Origin: Flavihumibacter solisilvae
GTDB taxonomy: Bacteria > Bacteroidota > Bacteroidia > Chitinophagales > Chitinophagaceae
Direction of reading: 5' to 3'
DNA: 64,000 nucleotides
Assembly (NCBI RefSeq): GCF_000814475.1
Contig: NZ_JSVC01000005.1
Location: forward strand, 186,001-250,000
Shown here in pieces: positions 57,873-64,000 of the stretch (positions are counted from its first letter, which is position 1; each line of letters opens with the position of its first letter). The notes beneath the pieces were generated by a model. The model was given only the letters and a program-made list of their open reading frames with translations. It made no database searches and was not told the DNA's origin. The translations under genes were made by a program, and so were the position numbers.

Positions 57873-59270
57873 TTAAATGTACTCTCTTACGTCATCAACT
57901 TTGCCCGTGATGGCTGCAAGTGCAGCGGTGAGCGGGCTTGCGAGCAGTGTCCTTGCGTTTGGACCCTGGCGGCCTTCAAAGTTTCGGTTGGAAGTTGAGA
58001 TGCAATATTTGCCGGCAGGAATTTTGTCTTCATTCATCCCGAGGCAGGCGGAGCAGCCTGGTTGCCGCAACTGAAAGCCTGCAGCTTCAAATACCTTGTC
58101 AATTCCTTCGGCGATCGCCTGCTGTTCAACCTGCTTGCTGCCAGGAACGATCCACACTTCAACGTCGTCAGCTTTCTTCTTCCCCTTTACAAATGCCGCA
58201 ACCTGGCGAAGGTCTTCAATGCGGCTGTTGGTACAGCTTCCTATGAATACATAGTCTACTTTTTGACCACGGATAGACGCACCCGGGTGAAAGCCCATAT
58301 ACTGGAGCGACTTATTAAAAGACGGCCTGTCGCTGCTTTCGATCTGTTCAAGAGTGGGAATGTGGCCGGTAACGGTGATGCCCATCCCCGGATTTGTTCC
58401 ATAGGTAATCATTGGCCCGATAGCCGATGCTGCAATGTTGATCTCCATATCAAACGTCGCATCCTGGTCTGAGTAAAGTTTAGACCACTCGGAAACTTTT
58501 TCGTTGAAAGCTTCACCTTGCGGCATGAACTTTCTTCCTTTCATATAGGTGAAGGTCGTTTCATCTGGAGCGATCATTCCGCCACGTGCACCCATTTCGA
58601 TACTCATATTACAGATGGTCATGCGGGCTTCCATGCTTAGCGAACGAATTGCAGAACCTGCATATTCGACGAAATACCCGGTCGCACCACTTGCAGAGAT
58701 CTGGGCTATGATATACAGGATAATATCTTTTGCTCCTACTCCCGGCTGCAGTTCACCTTCAACATTGATGCGCATCAGCTTTGGCTTGCTTTGCATCAGG
58801 CATTGCGTTGCCAATACCATTTCCACTTCACTGGTTCCTATCCCGAAAGCAATGGATCCAAAAGCACCATGCGTGGAAGTGTGGCTGTCACCACATACAA
58901 TGGTCATTCCCGGTTGTGTGATGCCCAGCTCTGGTCCGATCACATGAACAATTCCCTGGTAAGGATGGCCTAAACCATATAGTTCGATATTGTGGTTCTT
59001 GCAGTTCTCTATCAGAGTCGCTACCTGCAATCGCGATAATTCTTCTTTAATAGGCAGGTGTTGGTTAAGCGTAGGTACATTGTGGTCCGCTGTTGCCACT
59101 ACCTGGTCAGGGCGGAAAACAGGAATACCGCGCTGTTCAAGGCCTTTGAACGCCTGCGGACTTGTCACTTCATGTATAAAATGCCTGTCAATATAAAACA
59201 CTGAGGGGCCGTCTTCGATCTGCTGCACCACATGTGTTTCCCAAATCTTGTCAAATAAAGTCTTACCCAT
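57873..59270 (-). CDS. leuC: 3-isopropylmalate dehydratase large subunit
   Basis: A 465-residue aconitase-family enzyme. The 4Fe-4S cysteines are in [11 protein letters not shown] and [10 protein letters not shown]; other family stretches are [23 protein letters not shown] and [10 protein letters not shown]. It follows leuA by 32 bases. Confidence 0.97.
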   Translation of the reverse strand: MGKTLFDKIWETHVVQQIEDGPSVFYIDRHFIHEVTSPQAFKGLEQRGIPVFRPDQVVATADHNVPTLNQHLPIKEELSRLQVATLIENCKNHNIELYGLGHPYQGIVHVIGPELGITQPGMTIVCGDSHTSTHGAFGSIAFGIGTSEVEMVLATQCLMQSKPKLMRINVEGELQPGVGAKDIILYIIAQISASGATGYFVEYAGSAIRSLSMEARMTICNMSIEMGARGGMIAPDETTFTYMKGRKFMPQGEAFNEKVSEWSKLYSDQDATFDMEINIAASAIGPMITYGTNPGMGITVTGHIPTLEQIESSDRPSFNKSLQYMGFHPGASIRGQKVDYVFIGSCTNSRIEDLRQVAAFVKGKKKADDVEVWIVPGSKQVEQQAIAEGIDKVFEAAGFQLRQPGCSACLGMNEDKIPAGKYCISTSNRNFEGRQGPNARTLLASPLTAALAAITGKVDDVREYI

Positions 59271-59302
59271 TTTTCTGCTATTCGATGATCAGGTGAATAT
59301 TA

Positions 59303-60475
59303 CTATGCGGTAACGACGCTTTTGCTGTGCGCAAAGGCAATCAGCTGGAGGTCTTCATCGCAAACTTCTTTTTTGGTATCTGCCACTTCCAGGAATCGCT
59401 GGTAAAGGGCATCGATATCATTGCGGTTAAACTGGTGTCCAAGTTTCTGGAACCGGTAAGCGAGTGCGCTTCGGCCGCTTCTCGCAGTCAAAACGATCTT
59501 TGAACTATCTGCGCCCACTTCTTCCGGAGCTATAATTTCATAAGTCTGGGTATCTTTCAGGAACCCGTCCTGGTGAATACCGGATGAATGAGAAAATGCG
59601 TTGGCGCCTACGATCGCCTTGTTAGGTTGTACGGGCATACGCATGGTATCTGCCACCATCCGGCTGATCGGGTTCAGCTGGGTCGCGTTTATGTCGGTAT
59701 AGAATCCAAGTGAAGCATGCTGGCGAATGATCATTACCACTTCTTCCAAAGATGTATTTCCGGCTCTTTCACCCAGTCCGTTGATGGTACACTCGATCTG
59801 GCGGGCTCCACCAATGATACCGGCGATAGAGTTGGCTGTTGCCAGGCCCAGGTCGTTATGACAATGACAGCTCAGAACTGCTTTATCGATATTCGGAACA
59901 TTGTTGACAAGGTAGGCAATCTTTTCACCATATTGGTGCGGAAGGCAATATCCGGTTGTATCCGGGATATTCACTGTTGTGGCACCGGCAGCAATAACTG
60001 CTTCCACCACGCGGGCCAGGTAGTCATTGTCGGTCCGGCCTGCATCTTCTGCGTAGAACTCAACATCATCAGTAAAGTTTCTCGCCCACTTTACGCACTG
60101 AATGGCACGCTGGAGGATCTCTTCACGGGTTGAATTGAATTTAGACTTGATATGGAAGTCCGAAGTTCCGATTCCGGTGTGTATCCGCTTGCGGACAGCA
60201 GGTTTGAGGGCTTCGGCAGCCACTTCTATGTCTTTCTGGACTGCACGGCTCAATCCGCATACCGTAGTATTCTTCAATAACCTGGCAATTTCGTTAACGG
60301 CTTCAAAGTCCCCGGGTGAAGAAATAGGGAAGCCGGCTTCCAGAATGTCGACACCCAGCGCCTCTAGTTCAAGGGCCAGTTCGATCTTCTCTTTTTTATT
60401 GAGTTTACATCCGGGCACCTGTTCACCATCGCGGAGGGTTGTGTCAAATATGAAAATTTTCTTATCCATATGCAT
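59303..60475 (-). CDS. leuA: 2-isopropylmalate synthase (LeuA-type, without regulatory domain)
   Basis: A 390-residue HMGL-like enzyme. The metal and substrate motif [13 protein letters not shown], the segment [15 protein letters not shown] and the motif [13 protein letters not shown] are present. Its length covers the TIM barrel and linker but leaves no room for the approximately 120-residue C-terminal leucine-binding domain of full-length LeuA, so allosteric leucine feedback may be absent. Homocitrate or citramalate synthase activity cannot be excluded by eye, but the leuCDB neighbours favour leucine. ATG 60475 and ATG 60469 are both possible starts. Confidence 0.9.
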   Translation of the reverse strand: MHMDKKIFIFDTTLRDGEQVPGCKLNKKEKIELALELEALGVDILEAGFPISSPGDFEAVNEIARLLKNTTVCGLSRAVQKDIEVAAEALKPAVRKRIHTGIGTSDFHIKSKFNSTREEILQRAIQCVKWARNFTDDVEFYAEDAGRTDNDYLARVVEAVIAAGATTVNIPDTTGYCLPHQYGEKIAYLVNNVPNIDKAVLSCHCHNDLGLATANSIAGIIGGARQIECTINGLGERAGNTSLEEVVMIIRQHASLGFYTDINATQLNPISRMVADTMRMPVQPNKAIVGANAFSHSSGIHQDGFLKDTQTYEIIAPEEVGADSSKIVLTARSGRSALAYRFQKLGHQFNRNDIDALYQRFLEVADTKKEVCDEDLQLIAFAHSKSVVTA

Positions 60476-60495
60476 TCATGGGATTTATAAAGTAA

Positions 60496-60548
60496 GCAGG
60501 CCCTATATTCCCGATTGCTTGCTATGTTTGTGAAATACAGGGACCTGC
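60496..60548 (-). promoter_or_regulatory. Long leader hairpin upstream of leuA
   Basis: On the minus strand GCAGGTCCCTGTATT (60548-60534) pairs with AATATAGGGCCTGC (60509-60496), giving 14 pairs with one bulged T and one G-U, and a loop of 24 bases. It would sit near the 5' end of the leuA mRNA. The tail TTACTTTAT is a poor U tract, so it looks more like an mRNA control or stability element than a terminator. Confidence 0.55.
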
Positions 60549-60553
60549 GAAAC

Positions 60554-60585
60554 CGAAAATAGCTAGCATATCATGGGCGTTCAAA
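60554..60585 (-). promoter_or_regulatory. Probable leuA promoter
   Basis: On the minus strand TTTG (60585-60582), a 20-base spacer and TATTTTCG (60561-60554, one mismatch to TAnnTTTG). Transcription would start just before the leader hairpin. Confidence 0.5.
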
Positions 60586-60622
60586 TCAAAATGGTTCCTG
60601 AATTACAGTGGTTAAACCCCCT

Positions 60623-60630
60623 TAAATTTG
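60623..60630 (+). promoter_or_regulatory. Candidate -7 box for the gene at 60675
   Basis: TAAATTTG exactly fits TAnnTTTG, 44 bases before the ATG. A matching -33 element is not clear. Confidence 0.4.
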
Positions 60631-60674
60631 CTGAAATGCAGTACTGATAAGGGTTTAATGTTAAGCGAATTACG

Positions 60675-62243
60675 ATGCCCAACAAACAGATAGACGCTTT
60701 ATTCCAGTTGATCAAGACCCTTGAAAAGTCGGAAAAACGCAATTTCAAGCTGTACGTAACCCGTAATACGGGGGCTGACAACCTGAAAGTGACCGAACTA
60801 TTTGATGCACTTGATAAGATGACGGAATATGATGAAGCCCTCCTGTTAAAGAAGAACCCCGGCATAAAGAAGGCTCAGCTCAGTAATTTAAAGGCCCATC
60901 TCTACCGGCTGATCCTTTCCAGCCTGCGACTTATCCGCGATGAGCATAATATTGATATTCAACTCCATGAACAAATGGGGTATGCCAGGATTCTGTACAA
61001 TAAAGGCCTGTACCTCCAGAGCCTCAAGATCCTCGATAAGCTTAAGGACCAGGCACGGCAGCACAACCAGGTGACCTTTATCATGCAGGCCGTTTTTTTT
61101 GAAAAAAAGATCGAAGCCCTGCATATTACCCGGAGCAGCGAGAATCGTGCTGCATCTCTCGTAACCGAATCTGAACAGGTCACCGGCCGCCTTGAACGGA
61201 TAAATGACAGTTCCAGTCTTTCCCTGCTGCTTTACGACTGGTACATCCGTCATGGTCACGCGCGTAATAAGCAGGATGAGGCTGAACTGGACAGGTTCTT
61301 TGAACAGCATATGCCTGCCGAACCTGCGCAGGGCAGGGGCTTTTATGAGACCCTTTACATCAGCCAGAGTTATTCCTGGTACGCGTTCATCCGGCAGGAC
61401 TTTCTCATGTATTACCGCTATTCGCAGAAGTGGGTTGACACTTTTCACAAGTACCCGGAAATGATCAAAGTGGAAACCCTGCAGTATATAAAAGGATTGC
61501 ATAACCTGCTAAGTGCTCACTTTGACCTGCGTAATGAGACAGGTTTTTCCCGGGCCCTGCAATTGTTCGAGGAATTTGAAAGGACAGATGTGGTTCAGAC
61601 GAATGACAACAACAGGATCCAGGCATTCGTGTACTTACAGCTTGCCCGTATCAACCAGCATTTCCTTACCGGCACGTTTACTGAAGGACTTCAACTGGTG
61701 CCATATCTTGAAGAAAAGCTGGAAGAATACAGGTTGCAACTGGACAGGCACCGGGTACTGGTATTTTATTACAAAGTTGCCTGCCTGTATTTCGGCAGTG
61801 GCGACAATGAGAAGGCTATCGATTATCTTCAGAAAATCATTAACTGGAAAGTTGATTTGCGCACAGACCTGCAGTGCTATGCACGCCTGCTTCACCTGAT
61901 TGCACACTATGAGCTCGGCAATTATGAACTCCTGGAATACCTGATCAAATCAGTATACCGTTTCATGGCCAATATGGGCAGTCTGAGTGTAGTGGAGGAA
62001 GAGATGTTCCGTTTTCTGCGGAAAGCACTCAGCCTTTCACCGTCATCCATAAAAGATGAATTCAGGAAACTCCTGGAAAAGATCAAGCCATTTGAAAATG
62101 ATTCCCGCGAAACAAGGACCTTCAGCTACCTCGATGTGATCAGCTGGCTGGAAAGCAAGATTGAGAACATTCCGGTGCAGGAAGTGATCAGGCGCAAAGC
62201 CGGGGTAAATCGCAGGCGGAAGGGGGAATTGGATCAGTCGTAG
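60675..62243 (+). CDS. Uncharacterised helical-repeat protein
   Basis: A 522-residue soluble protein, no signal peptide, rich in charged amphipathic helices such as LYLQSLKILDKLKDQARQHNQ and FGSGDNEKAIDYLQKI, which look TPR-like. The start (MPNKQIDALFQLIKTLEKSEKRNFKLYV) is the first ATG after the promoter candidate. I do not recognise a catalytic motif. It diverges from leuA and its stop overlaps the stop of the next gene by 10 bases. A scaffold or signalling role is possible but unsupported. Confidence 0.7.
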   Translation: MPNKQIDALFQLIKTLEKSEKRNFKLYVTRNTGADNLKVTELFDALDKMTEYDEALLLKKNPGIKKAQLSNLKAHLYRLILSSLRLIRDEHNIDIQLHEQMGYARILYNKGLYLQSLKILDKLKDQARQHNQVTFIMQAVFFEKKIEALHITRSSENRAASLVTESEQVTGRLERINDSSSLSLLLYDWYIRHGHARNKQDEAELDRFFEQHMPAEPAQGRGFYETLYISQSYSWYAFIRQDFLMYYRYSQKWVDTFHKYPEMIKVETLQYIKGLHNLLSAHFDLRNETGFSRALQLFEEFERTDVVQTNDNNRIQAFVYLQLARINQHFLTGTFTEGLQLVPYLEEKLEEYRLQLDRHRVLVFYYKVACLYFGSGDNEKAIDYLQKIINWKVDLRTDLQCYARLLHLIAHYELGNYELLEYLIKSVYRFMANMGSLSVVEEEMFRFLRKALSLSPSSIKDEFRKLLEKIKPFENDSRETRTFSYLDVISWLESKIENIPVQEVIRRKAGVNRRRKGELDQS

Positions 62244-62608
62244 GATCTTCCGTTAAGTCTCGCATACTTCAGCTCGTCGTCCTCAATCCAGAACTCGAGT
62301 TTCGGATGCATGAAGTCATCAGTTTCGTGTATCCATCTGCCACCATTCAGCGGTTTCACAAGTGAACAGAGAAATGATTTAATTTCTATTGTACGATTAT
62401 TGAAAGCTTCCTGCCGGCTCTCCAGTTCAACAAGTTTTTCGTGTATGCTATAGATGTTTATCATTTCCTGGTCAGAATAAATCTTTTCAGAATTTTTCAG
62501 GATCAGGTGATGGTATTGTGCCCGGGTATTTTTGATCTCCTTGTCGAGTGACCGGACCAGTGATTCCTGTTCAAACAACTCTTTTACCAATTTCTTAAGG
62601 TCATGCAT
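62234..62608 (-). CDS. Uncharacterised small coiled-coil protein
   Basis: A 124-residue charged protein. Residues 1-80 are strongly helical and heptad-like (KKLVKELFEQESLVRSLDKEI, YSIHEKLVELESRQEAF). The C-terminus (about 85-124) is predicted to be beta, with PLNGGRWIHETDDFMHPKLEFWI. No family is recognised. Its last 10 bases overlap the end of the gene on the plus strand. Confidence 0.5.
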   Translation of the reverse strand: MHDLKKLVKELFEQESLVRSLDKEIKNTRAQYHHLILKNSEKIYSDQEMINIYSIHEKLVELESRQEAFNNRTIEIKSFLCSLVKPLNGGRWIHETDDFMHPKLEFWIEDDELKYARLNGRSYD

Positions 62609-62836
62609 CGGGTAGGATTTTCTATGGATTGCAGGAATAACGACAGATCCGGGTGAAAATTATTCTTTGAAGTGAACTTTAATTGGATTAATTTACCCAT
62701 GAGTCTTTTTATTTATATTTTCCTGGTAGCGATGTATTCAAGTGTCGCCTGCAGTGTTTTGCAACTGCGGAGTTTTCTGAAAATAAGTTGGGTGCATGCA
62801 GGTTTAGGCAGAATCTGGTAAAATCAAACAGCAACG

Positions 62837-64000
62837 ATGATACGTAATCCGGTCGTGGTGTTTATTTTCATTCTTCTGAGCCTGGATTTGACAGCCCAGC
62901 AAACGCCGGGTTCGCCAGGCAACGACAGCTGTCAGACAAAAGACATGACTGACTGGTTCAGGCAATGGACGAACAAAAAAAAGCCGCCGAAAGAAAAAAC
63001 TTCTGCAATATTTGCTGCCCCGCTTATAGGCAGCTCGCCAAGTACCGGGTTCTTAGTTGGTGCTACTTTGCAGACAGCATTCAAGTTGCCTAACTCGAAC
63101 CTCTCTGCCTTCCAGGCGAATCTTCAATACACATCTAAGAACCAGTTTCTCGTCTTCCTGCGAAATACTATTTACGCGAAGAAAAACACGATACTACTTT
63201 CGGGCGACTGGCGTTTTTTCCTATATGCTGAACCCACTTACGGGCTGGGCACAAACGCACCGAAAGGTACATTACCTTATTATTTTCATTTCATGGGGGA
63301 AGGTGAGGCAACTGATTCCCTGTCGCAGCCTATGGAATTCAATTATTACAAAATTCACCAGGTCGCTTCCTTCCGGGTAGCGGATGGCTGGTTTATAGGT
63401 GCGGGGGTGCATTTTGACCTTTTCAATAATATCAAAGACCTCAAACTTGACACACCTACTGCTTATATAACCAGTCACTACGCCTACAGCAGTAAGTATG
63501 GTTTTAACCCCGAAAAATATAAACAGATAGGTGTAAGCCTGAATATAGTTTATGATACCCGTGATAATATGGTTAATGCTTATAAGGGTATGTATGCAAA
63601 CCTGAATTACCGGTTTAATCCAACGTGGCTGGGTAGTGATGAATACAGCTCGGCAATCTGGTCTGAATTCCGCTATTTCAAAGGAGTATCACGTAAGTAC
63701 GAAAGCATGGTACTGGCATTCTGGCTTATTGGGAATTTCAGTGTTGGGGGAGACCAGCCTTACCTGGGATTGCCGGCATTAGGATATGACCAGAGAAGCA
63801 AAACCGGCCGTGGTTATACGATCGGCCGGTTTCGTGGAGAAAATATGGTCTATGGAGAAACTGAATTCCGGTTCCCTATATCAAAATGTACAGGAACGCT
63901 GGGTGGTGTCCTCTTTGTAAATGCCGTTACTATCGACAATAAAGACGCTTACGTCCATCTTTTCGATTATGTAAAACCTGGTTTTGGAGCAGGTATACGC
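62837..64000 (+). CDS. BamA/TamA-family outer membrane protein, 3' end off the window
   Basis: The frame from ATG 62837 stays open for 388 codons to the window edge. A signal peptide (VVFIFILLSLDLTAQQ) precedes a barrel domain without visible POTRA repeats. Typical Omp85/surface-antigen stretches are YDTRDN near residue 240 and the RGYTIGRFRGENM / ETEFRFPI region near residue 325-345, which matches the VRGF/RGY lid-loop motif. The short N-terminus suggests a TamA-like or lipase-linked barrel rather than BamA proper. It could insert or export a surface component; the end is missing. Confidence 0.85.
   Translation, partial: MIRNPVVVFIFILLSLDLTAQQTPGSPGNDSCQTKDMTDWFRQWTNKKKPPKEKTSAIFAAPLIGSSPSTGFLVGATLQTAFKLPNSNLSAFQANLQYTSKNQFLVFLRNTIYAKKNTILLSGDWRFFLYAEPTYGLGTNAPKGTLPYYFHFMGEGEATDSLSQPMEFNYYKIHQVASFRVADGWFIGAGVHFDLFNNIKDLKLDTPTAYITSHYAYSSKYGFNPEKYKQIGVSLNIVYDTRDNMVNAYKGMYANLNYRFNPTWLGSDEYSSAIWSEFRYFKGVSRKYESMVLAFWLIGNFSVGGDQPYLGLPALGYDQRSKTGRGYTIGRFRGENMVYGETEFRFPISKCTGTLGGVLFVNAVTIDNKDAYVHLFDYVKPGFGAGIR

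Noticed and set aside
60534-60581. Possible 15-codon leader ORF upstream of leuA (MLAIFGFAGPCISQT)
   Set aside because: Only one Leu codon, and the predicted promoter places the transcript start inside it, so it is not a convincing leucine leader.
1-64000. CRISPR arrays, tRNA genes, insertion sequences, phage genes
   Set aside because: No regularly spaced repeats, cloverleaf-like sequences, transposase or integrase frames were found on either strand by reading.

Overview
The window comes from a member of the Bacteroidota, most likely a Chitinophagaceae-type bacterium. The signs are a SusC/SusD pair, a flexirubin-type dialkylresorcinol (DAR) locus, promoter-like motifs of the TTTG / TAnnTTTG type, few Shine-Dalgarno sequences and a Bacteroidota-type aspartokinase-homoserine dehydrogenase. 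No tRNA, rRNA, CRISPR array, insertion sequence or prophage was seen. Both ends cut through genes.

Region 1 (1-8176) is part of a flexirubin/DAR pigment locus. On the minus strand are a degenerate ketosynthase (cut by the edge), an active ketosynthase and an acyl carrier protein. Divergent on the plus strand are darA, darB, a small HTH-like protein, a BtrH-type acyltransferase candidate and a two-gene ABC exporter. Region 2 (8300-21313) holds a ROK regulator, a SusC/SusD pair closed by a terminator, and a tight four-gene set: redoxin, heme-c/PHM-like copper monooxygenase, FG-GAP/UnbV surface protein and vanadium-haloperoxidase-like protein. Region 3 (21389-25441) is rpoB standing alone between its own promoter and terminator, without rplJL or rpoC beside it. 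Region 4 (25562-30112) has an S9 peptidase, two receiver-only response regulators facing each other, and a membrane-anchored alpha/beta hydrolase.

Region 5 (30128-60475) is a 30 kb amino-acid block. thrABC (minus) diverges from ppc (plus). Then come a porin, amt, gltD and gltB for ammonium entry and assimilation, then ilvE-D-B-N-C-A, then leuA-C-D-(ABC ATPase)-leuB, nearly all on the minus strand. Together they lead from oxaloacetate and ammonium to Thr, Ile, Val and Leu.

The most notable unannotated signals are two leader-peptide attenuators. One is a 32-codon ORF upstream of ilvE, half of it Ile/Val/Leu codons, followed by a terminator and a competing antiterminator pairing. The other is a Thr/Ile-rich leader upstream of thrA whose stop codon lies inside the loop of the terminator hairpin. 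Region 6 (60675-64000) has two uncharacterised genes overlapping at their ends and the start of a BamA/TamA-family barrel that runs off the window.
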